This document shows, piece by piece, positions 23,654 to 31,619 of a stretch of 45,088 bases of DNA. The stretch's first letter is position 1; each line of letters opens with the position of its first letter. The DNA is taken from IMG/VR virus record IMGVR_UViG_3300010211_000027, positions 1 through 45,088 of that record. The stretch is one strand, 5' to 3'. The notes below the pieces were generated by a model. That model saw only the letters and a list, made by a program, of their open reading frames with translations. It did no database searches and had not been told where the DNA came from. Both the position numbers and the translations under genes were made by a program. The DNA comes from a virus.

Positions 23654-25054
23654 ATGGCCTGGGAAAAGGTCCGCCTAGATGCCCCGGTGCTGGGCAACGT
23701 GGACGAAACCGCCCTGCCCGGCGCGGCCTCCGCCACCCTGGAAAATGCCTTCATCACCGAAACCGGCGTGTTGCAGCGGTTCCCGGGGCTGCGCGACTTC
23801 ACCCGCGTCGCCGGGGGCAGAGTCACCCTGACGGACTGGCGCGACGACCTGATTGCCATCACCTCCATCGGCCAGGTGTGGCGGATCAGCGCGAGCGGGG
23901 ACGTCACCGACCTGACCGGGTTCCAGGTCACCGGGGGCGGTCGGCCGGTCAGCGCGAAGACCGAGAACGAATTGGTCATCGCCGCCGGCGGACCCATCGT
24001 GCGGCTGCGCGGCAACAAGACGGAGCGGCTATCCTCGGGGGCGCCCAACTCCACCCACGTCGCCTTCATCTCCGGCTACCTGGCGGCGATCGAGCCGGGA
24101 TCCGGAAGGTTCTGGCACTCCCGGGCGGGAGCCTATGATCAGTGGGACCCGCTGGACGTATTCTCCGCCGAGGGCAATCCGGACAACCTGACCGCCGCCG
24201 TGGTCACGCCGTTCAATGAGTTGCTGCTGGCGGGACCGCAAAGCATCGAGCAGTTCGAGCCCGTGGCCAGCGGAACCCAGCCTTTCTTTCGCCGCTACGC
24301 CATGGGCGACGGCGTTCGCGCGCCCTACACCCTGGTGGTGGTGGACGGCGCCCTCTGCGGGATCAACACCCGCTACGAATGGGCCCGCTATTCCGGGCAG
24401 ATCAGCCAGGACATCGGCCAGTTGCAGGGCCGGCTGTTGGAGCGTGTGGACGACTGGCGCGAGGCTTGGGCCGACCTGATCCACATCGAGGGACAGAAGT
24501 TCGTGGTCCTGCAGGCCCCGAAAGCCACCAACCGGCACGGCACCGCCGGGGTCACCCTGCTGTTCGACTATCGGGCCGGCCGGTGGGCCTCGCTCAGCGG
24601 TTGGGATGCCGATGTCTCTCAGCCCGGATGCTGGCCGGGCCGGTCCGTGTGCCGGCTGTGGGGGCGTTGGTTCGTCGGCGGCGAGGGGGGCCGCATCTAC
24701 GCTCTGGAGCCCGACGCCTTCGACACCGCCGGCGCGCCGCAGCCGGTGCTGTGGCGGTCGGGCCATTGGCAGATGGAGGGGCACCGCACCCGCGTCGGCA
24801 ACAGCCGGATCACGGTGCGGCGCGGCGGGACGGACGTCAACGCGGCGGAACCGGTGCTGCGTATCCGCGTGAACCGCGACAACCGCGGCTGGTCGGGCTG
24901 GAAAGCGGTCGGGCTGGGCAAGGCCGGACACAGGCAGATGACGGTGGGGCTGGGCGCCTGGGGGGCCGCCGATACCTGGCAGTGGGAGTTGTCCATGACC
25001 GACGCGGCCGCCTGCCAGATCATGTCCCTTGAGGTGGAGACGCACAAATCATGA
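23654..25054 (+). CDS. Tail hub / DNA stabilisation protein, P22 gp10-like
   Basis: A 466-residue beta-rich protein. Patterns such as TALPGAASATLENAFITETG, AYDQWDPLDVFSAEGNPDN and QSIEQFEPVASGTQPFFRR are typical of the P22 gp10-type packaged-DNA stabilisation family, which closes the tail below the adaptor. ATG 23654 lies six bases after the tailspike stop; an earlier in-frame ATG at 23609 lies inside that gene. The following small gene overlaps its end (ATGA). Confidence 0.85.
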   Translation: MAWEKVRLDAPVLGNVDETALPGAASATLENAFITETGVLQRFPGLRDFTRVAGGRVTLTDWRDDLIAITSIGQVWRISASGDVTDLTGFQVTGGGRPVSAKTENELVIAAGGPIVRLRGNKTERLSSGAPNSTHVAFISGYLAAIEPGSGRFWHSRAGAYDQWDPLDVFSAEGNPDNLTAAVVTPFNELLLAGPQSIEQFEPVASGTQPFFRRYAMGDGVRAPYTLVVVDGALCGINTRYEWARYSGQISQDIGQLQGRLLERVDDWREAWADLIHIEGQKFVVLQAPKATNRHGTAGVTLLFDYRAGRWASLSGWDADVSQPGCWPGRSVCRLWGRWFVGGEGGRIYALEPDAFDTAGAPQPVLWRSGHWQMEGHRTRVGNSRITVRRGGTDVNAAEPVLRIRVNRDNRGWSGWKAVGLGKAGHRQMTVGLGAWGAADTWQWELSMTDAAACQIMSLEVETHKS

Positions 25055-25350
25055 GCGACGACCTGACGACGCCCTCGGCCTCGGCCACATCGAGCGGGGC
25101 CCCCTTCCCCGCTATCCCCTCGGCGCCCCGCCTGACCGGAGACGCCGCCTGGGATACCCAGGCCCTGGCCAACTGGATGAACCAGATGTACCGGGCCCTC
25201 GCCCTGGCCGAGGGCGGGCCCACGAAGCGGCTCGAACGCCTGGCGGCGGTGCCGGATCTTGACCTCGCCCCGGGCGAGACCCCCACGGCCAAGGATTTGG
25301 AGGCCGTCCGCGATAAGCTCAACGACCTGCTGGCGGCGGTTCGGGGGTGA
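25051..25350 (+). CDS. Small hypothetical tail-region protein
   Basis: A 99-residue protein, Pro/Ala/Ser-rich at the start and helical at residues about 33-95. The ATG overlaps the stop of the gp10-like gene. It is the last gene before the minus-strand cargo island. No family is recognised; it may be a small tail accessory protein or chaperone. Confidence 0.6.
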   Translation: MSDDLTTPSASATSSGAPFPAIPSAPRLTGDAAWDTQALANWMNQMYRALALAEGGPTKRLERLAAVPDLDLAPGETPTAKDLEAVRDKLNDLLAAVRG

Positions 25351-25372
25351 TGGGGGGGGGCTTAGGCGCGCC

Positions 25373-25561
25373 CTATTCGGCGGCCGCCAGGGCGTCGGTC
25401 GGCAGTGTCGCCTTGGCGTTCAGAACCTCAATCCCGACAAGCCGGTTGTCCGCGTCGTAGTCGAGGATGACGCCGGGAGACACTTCTTCCGATTCCACGG
25501 TGGGCCGATCGGACAGGCTCACATAGAGCGCGTCCACCTCCGGGTCATATGTCGTCTTCAT
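25373..25561 (-). CDS. DUF2283 protein, possible antitoxin
   Basis: A 62-residue protein with the DUF2283 pattern: YDPEVDALYVSLSDRP, then VSPGVILDYDADNRLVGIEV. Its ATG overlaps the stop of the DUF4258 gene upstream (ATGA), so the two are coupled. Small DUF4258/DUF2283 pairs look like toxin-antitoxin modules, with DUF2283 in the antitoxin role; here this is inference from size and arrangement. It is read against all surrounding tail genes. Confidence 0.8.
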   Translation of the reverse strand: MKTTYDPEVDALYVSLSDRPTVESEEVSPGVILDYDADNRLVGIEVLNAKATLPTDALAAAE

Positions 25562-25800
25562 GGCCGGGCTCCCCGATCGAAGAAGGCGGTGATCACCACG
25601 ATATCATCTCCATCCGACCGGTGAACAACCCGAAGAACGCGACCGCCGAAATCCGGGACGGCCTTGAAGGATCGCGTAACCCCCGGATCGCTCGGGTCTG
25701 GCTCGGTTCGATCCGGAGCCAGAATCGCCGCCTCGACCCACTCTCGACTCAGACATCGTTGGGCCAGGGCGCGTTCGGCGTGGATGGAAAAACGGATCAC
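25558..25800 (-). CDS. DUF4258 protein, possible toxin
   Basis: An 80-residue protein with the DUF4258 pattern: FSIHAERALAQRCLSREWVE near the start and GRVLRVVHRSDGDDIVVITA near the end. I chose GTG 25800 because the family begins just before the FSxHA motif; an upstream ATG at 25926 adds residues of low quality. The fold is thought to be related to small RNase-type toxins, but no catalytic residue can be assigned safely. It is coupled to the DUF2283 gene downstream. Confidence 0.75.
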   Translation of the reverse strand: MIRFSIHAERALAQRCLSREWVEAAILAPDRTEPDPSDPGVTRSFKAVPDFGGRVLRVVHRSDGDDIVVITAFFDRGARP

Positions 25801-25873
25801 GGCTAAATCAGATCCACATCCGGCAGAAACCGACTTTGGACCCTCTGCCGGGGCCCTGGTTGCGACACGCTCA

Positions 25874-26530
25874 TCACGGGTTGATAGAGGGGAAATCCTC
25901 GCGGGCGATGCGGCGGCCAAGCTCAAGGGCCGCCGCGTCCGTATCCGGAATCAACGAGCGGCAAACGGTCACCGCCGTGGTCGTGTCCCGGGCCGTATCG
26001 GCTAGCGCCACAGCGCATCCTAACGGTGCGCCAGACTCCGGTTCAGTCATGCGGCTAGCGCGGGCTTGAACGGGACCACCGACAAAACGCCCCTGAAACA
26101 GACCGGGCAGCAAAAAACCTTTTTGTTTCATATCACGCCAAAACTCAGAATAAGGAATTTTCGAATCATACTGGGCGATCAGAACAAACACCACCTCTGC
26201 TTTGTCACGCCAATATCCTCCCTCCATAGAAATAAAGAAGTTCTCACCAATTGTTCTTTTTAAGGGGTCTATCTTTGCCCCCACTTGGAACATCGTGCCG
26301 TCTCCATAGGGGGATGTCACACGGGCACATTTCGGCCGATGGCCCTTCCATTCCGTAATCAGATTCCAGAGCGGCGACCCCGGCACGAGGACGCCCTGGC
26401 ACTGCGCGGGCAACGGCGCCCTTTCCGCGCGTGTCTGTGTCGTTTGCGGGCCGCCGCTTCCGCCCGTCGTCTGGCACCCCGCCAGCAGCAGCGCCGCCGC
26501 CACGGCGATCCCGATGGCCGTTCCCCTCAT
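25874..26530 (-). CDS. Lipoprotein, unknown function
   Basis: A 218-residue protein with a lipoprotein signal: hydrophobic stretch and lipobox LLLAGC at residues about 14-19, followed by a Gly/Thr-rich spacer. The mature part is unrecognised, with patterns such as WKGHRPKCARVTSPYGDGTM and ENFFISMEGGYWRDKAEVVF. The middle of the gene has much lower GC than neighbouring phage genes. It is first in the minus-strand island before DUF4258/DUF2283. An envelope lipoprotein made by a prophage could serve superinfection exclusion or alter the host surface; nothing proves this. Confidence 0.75.
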   Translation of the reverse strand: MRGTAIGIAVAAALLLAGCQTTGGSGGPQTTQTRAERAPLPAQCQGVLVPGSPLWNLITEWKGHRPKCARVTSPYGDGTMFQVGAKIDPLKRTIGENFFISMEGGYWRDKAEVVFVLIAQYDSKIPYSEFWRDMKQKGFLLPGLFQGRFVGGPVQARASRMTEPESGAPLGCAVALADTARDTTTAVTVCRSLIPDTDAAALELGRRIAREDFPSINP

Positions 26531-26616
26531 GACATCCTCGCGGTTGGTCAATCGTCCCAACCCCTAAGTGTATAACCTCTCCGAGACAAAGATCCACTGC
26601 ACCCCAAATCCCCCGC

Positions 26617-26632
26617 TGCACCCAACCGGACA
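26617..26632 (+). promoter_or_regulatory. Late element copy 4
   Basis: An exact copy of the element, 41 bases before ATG 26674, just beyond the start side of the minus-strand island. The 32 bases 26601-26632 are identical to 38008-38039 at copy 5. A partial extra copy, CTGCACCCC, lies at 26598-26606. Confidence 0.75.
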
Positions 26633-26673
26633 TCCCGCACCATCGCGACATCTGAATGTGTCGTGGGGTGCCC

Positions 26674-28656
26674 ATGCCCAGCCTTGCCCAGATCGCCGGC
26701 ACGACGCCGCGCCCGTCCCGCCGCGCCGCCCGGTCCCCCGGGAGCGGATCCTTGTCGGCCATCCGCGCCGCCGCCGATACCCTGGAGGGTATGGGGCAGC
26801 GCGGTGATTCCGAACTGGTCCATGTCAACCCACTGGAGGTGGGGATCCTTCAGAAGCTGAGCGGCAACACCACCCGCAATCCCGCGACGGGGCTTCGGCA
26901 GTTCTTCGGCTCCGGCGGAGACAAGGACGATTCCGGCAAGAGCGGCGGCGGGTCTTCAAGTGGGTCTTCGGGGGGCGGCTCCTCGCGCAGCGGCGGCGGC
27001 AAGAGCGACAAGGGCGGATCCAGCAAGGGCAGCGACGGGGGTCGGGGCAAAAGTTCAAGCGGCGACCGAAGCGGGGGCGGCAGAGGCAAGGATGCCTCCG
27101 GCAAGAGTGGTGGCACCGGATCTTCGAGTGACTCCTCGGGGCGCTCCTCGGGCGGACCGTCCGGCGGATCCTCGGGCCCGTCCGACCGGTCGGCGGGGTC
27201 CCGGTCCGACGTCGGCAAGAGCGACAGCAGCGTGGGCCCGTCGGTCTCCCGCGATGACAGCGACCAAAACTACTCCGGTTATGACAAGGACGGCAATTTC
27301 GTCGCCCGCGACATGGACCTGACAGGACCGACGGAGTTCGCGGGCGGGGCCTATGACGCCGGCTACGGCGGCGGTCCCGGCGCGGCCGGCGGACTCCCCG
27401 GCGGCGGCCTCCCCGACTGGGGCGGCGGGTCGATGGGCGGCCACAACTTCAGTGAGGATCCGACCAGCAGCGGACTGGGGTTGCATGACCTATCCCAGGA
27501 CTATGCCGAGATGTTGGCGGACGCGCGAGACATTGGAAATTCTTTCGTCGAAAACATGGGCAACGCCTTCGCCAAACACGGTTTGCATACCACGGAACGG
27601 GCGGTGACCATGGACCAGGTGGCGGCGGACGTGGCTGCCGGCCTGGAACCCGGCGCCCACTGGGGCATGAGCGTGCCCGGTGTCGTTGGATCGATAGCCG
27701 GCGCCTTTGCGGGAGCACCCCTGGTCGGAACGATTACTGAATACGCCGGGGACTATTTCGGCGTTCCCGATATCGACCTCGGCCCCGACGTCTTCGGCGG
27801 CGACTGGAACGGCTCCCGCACCCGCTCCGGCTGGAACGACCACCGCGACGGCGCGGACGTCCCCGAGGACGACGGCGGCGACGCGGGCGACGATCCCGAT
27901 CCCGCCGACGGCACCGACGACACCCTCACCGACCGTAACTATTTCCTGCCGGACTACCTCCGGCCGCAGCCCCACAACAGCCAGGAGGAGGATGCCGCCA
28001 TGGCCAACAACACGGGAACGCTCGCCCGGCTGGTCGCCAACCAGGGCCAGGACGGCGATACCCGCCTGATCCACGCCAGCCCCCAGGCCCAGGGCATACT
28101 GCGCGCCCTGGGCGGCTCCGGCGACGTCAACCCCGCCACCGGCAAACGCGGCTACGCCATGAAGCGCCAGGCGTTCGACACCAACCTGTACCGGTATCTC
28201 TACGGTGATCAGTTCGAGGATGACGCCACCGACGCCGACCTCTGGCAGCAGTACGTGACCGGCGGGCGCAACGCGGGGAACGTCGCCAACCTCGCCGAGT
28301 TCGAGGCCCGCGACAAGGGCTACACGGGCGCCTTCGCCGGCACCTGGAGGGATGCCCTCCGGCATGTTCAGGGCCAGGGCTACACCCCCGGCAAAGACAC
28401 CACGTTCATCGACCGCGCCGGGATGTCGACGAGCGACCCGCAGACGGCGGTCGACTACTACATGTCGACTCTCGACAACCCGAGCCTGAGCCCGTTCTGG
28501 ACGTATTCCACGAGCTACAAGGACGGCCCGCAGCCACCGGCAGGGCCCGCTCAACCCTCGGACAAAGACACCGTCACCTCGGGCACCACCGCGAAGGCGG
28601 TGCCGTCCTACCGGCGCGCCCGCTACGGCACGGGCACGGTCGCCACCGGCTTCTAA
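26674..28656 (+). CDS. Large structural protein with Ser/Gly linker and duplicated motif
   Basis: A 660-residue protein. Residues about 48-82 (VHVNPLEVGILQKLSGNTTR, NPATGLRQFF) are echoed at about 466-500 (IHASPQAQGILRALGGSGDV, NPATGKRGYAM), so a short module occurs twice. Between them is a long Gly/Ser/Asp-rich low-complexity stretch (about 83-215) and a hydrophobic part (about 320-360) that could insert in membrane. The later part is soluble. Position at the head of the ejection-protein block suggests a virion or ejection protein. ATG 26674 was preferred over ATG 26656. Confidence 0.7.
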   Translation: MPSLAQIAGTTPRPSRRAARSPGSGSLSAIRAAADTLEGMGQRGDSELVHVNPLEVGILQKLSGNTTRNPATGLRQFFGSGGDKDDSGKSGGGSSSGSSGGGSSRSGGGKSDKGGSSKGSDGGRGKSSSGDRSGGGRGKDASGKSGGTGSSSDSSGRSSGGPSGGSSGPSDRSAGSRSDVGKSDSSVGPSVSRDDSDQNYSGYDKDGNFVARDMDLTGPTEFAGGAYDAGYGGGPGAAGGLPGGGLPDWGGGSMGGHNFSEDPTSSGLGLHDLSQDYAEMLADARDIGNSFVENMGNAFAKHGLHTTERAVTMDQVAADVAAGLEPGAHWGMSVPGVVGSIAGAFAGAPLVGTITEYAGDYFGVPDIDLGPDVFGGDWNGSRTRSGWNDHRDGADVPEDDGGDAGDDPDPADGTDDTLTDRNYFLPDYLRPQPHNSQEEDAAMANNTGTLARLVANQGQDGDTRLIHASPQAQGILRALGGSGDVNPATGKRGYAMKRQAFDTNLYRYLYGDQFEDDATDADLWQQYVTGGRNAGNVANLAEFEARDKGYTGAFAGTWRDALRHVQGQGYTPGKDTTFIDRAGMSTSDPQTAVDYYMSTLDNPSLSPFWTYSTSYKDGPQPPAGPAQPSDKDTVTSGTTAKAVPSYRRARYGTGTVATGF

Positions 28657-28671
28657 GCGAGGACCAGGCCC

Positions 28672-29850
28672 ATGGGACTGTGGGATGTCGTCACCGACCT
28701 TGCGCCTTCAGTGATCGACGCCGGCCTCAACATCTGGGGCACGGAAAGCGCCAATAACGCCAACAAGAAGGCCAGCAAGAAATATCAGAAATCCCTGAAC
28801 GAAGCCGCCGGGCTGCTGACGGCCGGGGAGACCGAAGCCCTTGAATACATGCTGGGCGGCAACGAGGACATGCGCCGGATCTACGAGGCGCAGCGAGCCG
28901 CCGGCAAATCGGATCGGGAAGCCCTGGGCATCGCCTATGCGCAGGCCCTGACCGGCGCGGCCGATATCTACGGCGACGCCCTGACGGAGGCCGGCGACGC
29001 CTATAGCCAGCGGCTGCGGGACACCCTGGCCGAGACCCTGGGCGAGATCGACTATGGCACCTGGGATTCAATCGACGCCCTGAACCGGGGGCTGGCGGGG
29101 CTGGAAGACGCCTACGCGCCGTACCTGGAGGGCGGAGAGGACGCCGTCGCCTACCTGTCCCAGGTCATGGGGCGGGACGCCAGCCAGTTGACGCCGGCCC
29201 AACAGCGGATGATGGCCGACCAGAAGGACGCCATGCGCGCCAACCTGGCCGCCTCCGGCCTTCGGGGCGCGGGCCGTGCCGGCGTCGCCAGCTTCAACGA
29301 GGGCGAGGCCGCGCTGCGTGCCAACCTCTACGACCAAAACCAGCGGCAGATTGACCAGGCGGTTCAGGCCCTGGGGCAATACGGCTTTGGGGCGACGGGT
29401 AACGTCGCCTCGGCGCGCGGGGATTTCGCGGCCCGGAAGGCGGGCGTCCTGGGGGACGCGGCGAACACGCGCGCCGGCCTGATCGGCGACGCCGGCCGCC
29501 AGATCGCCGACGTGGGACTGAACATCGGCAACACCGTCGGCGAGGCCCGCAAGTCCGCCATGGACCGCGGGCACCAAACCATTGCCTCCCTCCGCGAGGG
29601 CAATGCCCAGCGCGACGACATGTATGCCGCCATTCGCGCGGCCCTGGCGGGCTCTGATGCCAGCCTGCGCGGCGGCGCCACCAAAAACATCGCCGGCTAC
29701 GGCGCCAATGCCTTGACCGGGGGCGCCGGCGCGGCCCTGAACGCCGGCCTGGCCAACGCCGCGAACACCCAGGACATGTTTGGGTCACTGGCCAGTATCG
29801 CGGCCAACGGGATGAACAAGTGGCTCACCTTCGGGGAGGAGCTTCAATGA
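28672..29850 (+). CDS. Internal virion / DNA ejection protein
   Basis: A 392-residue, alanine-rich helical protein with patterns seen in ejection proteins, such as SANNANKKASKKYQKSLNEA near the start, then PAQQRMMADQKDAMRANLAA, then a long helical repeat region (GRQIADVGLNIGNTVGEARK). It corresponds by position to the P22 gp7/gp20 or T7 gp14 group, proteins stored in the head and injected before DNA. The C-terminus overlaps the next gene start (ATGA). Confidence 0.7.
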   Translation: MGLWDVVTDLAPSVIDAGLNIWGTESANNANKKASKKYQKSLNEAAGLLTAGETEALEYMLGGNEDMRRIYEAQRAAGKSDREALGIAYAQALTGAADIYGDALTEAGDAYSQRLRDTLAETLGEIDYGTWDSIDALNRGLAGLEDAYAPYLEGGEDAVAYLSQVMGRDASQLTPAQQRMMADQKDAMRANLAASGLRGAGRAGVASFNEGEAALRANLYDQNQRQIDQAVQALGQYGFGATGNVASARGDFAARKAGVLGDAANTRAGLIGDAGRQIADVGLNIGNTVGEARKSAMDRGHQTIASLREGNAQRDDMYAAIRAALAGSDASLRGGATKNIAGYGANALTGGAGAALNAGLANAANTQDMFGSLASIAANGMNKWLTFGEELQ

Positions 29851-31619
29851 GGCCGCCCCCCAACGTCCCGCGTCGCATGCCGGCGGCGGAGCCCTCGCCC
29901 GCCCTGCCCCGACCGTCGCCGGCGGGATCGCTGGCCATGATCCGGGGCAATCCCATGCGGGACGCCTACCAGCGGCACCAGGCCCAAACCCGCCAGGAAG
30001 ACAACGTCAAGGATCAGCAGTTCCTGCAGGTTCTCAAACTGGCCGCGCAGGGCCAGGGCGACGCCGCGCAGGCCCTGGCAGAGCGGTACCGGATGCCCCT
30101 GACGGACAGCCACAGGGCCATCATTCGCAATGCGCGCGCAGCGGGTTTGATGAAGACCGGCCACGACCTGGGGCTCGACAAGGACCCCGAGGCGTTCCGC
30201 GCCTTCATGCAGGCCGGGGCCCAGAACGGATACGACCCGACCCGGTCGTATTTGCAGGTCATGCAGAACGGCCCGATCCTGAACCCCACGGCGCGGATGT
30301 TCCGGGATCTGGCCCAAGGTGGAGGGGCCCAGGGCGTTGGAACAGGGGCGGCCGGAGGCCCGTCCGTCGGCACCGACACCGTCACGGGGCCAGCGCAGCG
30401 CCCCGCCCTGGAGCGGTCCCCGTTGCCGATCCAGGCCCAGGCGCCGGAGCCGTTGCGCGACACGATCGCGGCGACGGCCCAGCAATACGGGATCGACGCC
30501 GAGGTCTTGACCCGTCTTCTGCAAACGGAAAGCAACTGGGACCCGATGGCCCGCAGCCCGGCGGGGGCGGCCGGCCTGGCCCAGTTCATGCCGGGGACGG
30601 CCCAGCAATACGGCGTCGACGTCACCGACGCGCATTCGTCCATCGACGGCGCCGGGCACTATCTGTCCGACATGACGACGCAGTTCGACGGTAACCCCGT
30701 GCTGGGCGCCATGGCCTACAACTGGGGGCCGGGCAACGTCCAGAAATGGCTGGCGTCCGGGGCCGATCCCGCGCGCGTGCCGGCGGAGACCCGCGCGTAT
30801 GTGCGGGACGTCCTGGGGCAGGACGTCGGCGCCGTCGGGGGCCGGGGGGTGCGGCCCGGGCAAACGGCGCCGGCCGAAGGGGCCCAGTCCCCCCAGGGTG
30901 CGTCGGCGCAAGGTGGCGCGGGCCTGAGCCGGGATATGCTGGTCGCGCTGCAGTATATGGCCCAGACGGACCCTAAAGGCGCCCAGAAGTGGTACCTGGA
31001 TTACCTGGTCAAGGCCGAGGGCATCCATGCCGCGACGGCCGCCATGAAGGAGTACCACCTCGCCCAGCGTCAGGGTTTCCAGGGTAGCTTCCTGGACTTC
31101 GAGGCCGAGCGCGCGGCCTCCCGGCGGTCGGCAGCCCCGCAGATCCGCGAGGGCATCAACCCCGAGACCGGCGACCCCATGTTCGGGCGCATCGATCCCC
31201 GGACCGGGGCGGTCTCGCCCCTGCAGGGGATCACCCCCCGGCCCCGAACCTCGACGGCCCCGCATGCATCCACCCTGGTGAACCAAGCGCAAACTCGCGC
31301 CCTCGCCCGCGCCAAGGCGGACGCGCCGAGGGAAGGCGGAGACGGCCTTTTTGCCGGCACCGCCCCGGACCCCGCCAAGGTCCGGGAGCTATATCAGCAG
31401 TACCTCGCCGAAGAACTCCGGATGCGCGGCATCGATCCCACGGCATACACGGCCGGGGCCGACGCACCACAGTCGACCGCGCCGCCATCGCCCCCACAGG
31501 ACTCGCCCCCGGGGCAGCCGACGGCTCCGGCCCCGCCGAAGGTGGGGGATACGGTCCTTGGCTATCGTTTCCTGGGCGGTGATCCCGCTCAGGAGAGCAG
31601 TTGGGAGTCGGTCGAGTGA
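29847..31619 (+). CDS. Virion protein with lytic transglycosylase domain
   Basis: A 590-residue protein with an SLT-type domain at about residues 205-325. The catalytic glutamate is likely Glu228 in LLQTESNWDP, followed by GAAGLAQFMPGTAQQYGVD and MAYNWGPGNV. This enzyme cleaves peptidoglycan so the ejection channel can cross the cell wall. N- and C-terminal parts are Pro/Ala-rich and probably flexible. GGGGAGGA precedes ATG 29847, which overlaps the previous stop. The end overlaps the GTG start of the giant gene. Confidence 0.85.
   Translation: MRPPPNVPRRMPAAEPSPALPRPSPAGSLAMIRGNPMRDAYQRHQAQTRQEDNVKDQQFLQVLKLAAQGQGDAAQALAERYRMPLTDSHRAIIRNARAAGLMKTGHDLGLDKDPEAFRAFMQAGAQNGYDPTRSYLQVMQNGPILNPTARMFRDLAQGGGAQGVGTGAAGGPSVGTDTVTGPAQRPALERSPLPIQAQAPEPLRDTIAATAQQYGIDAEVLTRLLQTESNWDPMARSPAGAAGLAQFMPGTAQQYGVDVTDAHSSIDGAGHYLSDMTTQFDGNPVLGAMAYNWGPGNVQKWLASGADPARVPAETRAYVRDVLGQDVGAVGGRGVRPGQTAPAEGAQSPQGASAQGGAGLSRDMLVALQYMAQTDPKGAQKWYLDYLVKAEGIHAATAAMKEYHLAQRQGFQGSFLDFEAERAASRRSAAPQIREGINPETGDPMFGRIDPRTGAVSPLQGITPRPRTSTAPHASTLVNQAQTRALARAKADAPREGGDGLFAGTAPDPAKVRELYQQYLAEELRMRGIDPTAYTAGADAPQSTAPPSPPQDSPPGQPTAPAPPKVGDTVLGYRFLGGDPAQESSWESVE

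Noticed and set aside
26674-28656. Secreted adhesin because of Ser/Gly repeats
   Set aside because: No signal peptide is present, and the gene lies in the ejection block with a late element in front.
29844-31292. Minus-strand frame of 482 codons
   Set aside because: Antisense to the transglycosylase gene, which has clear catalytic motifs.
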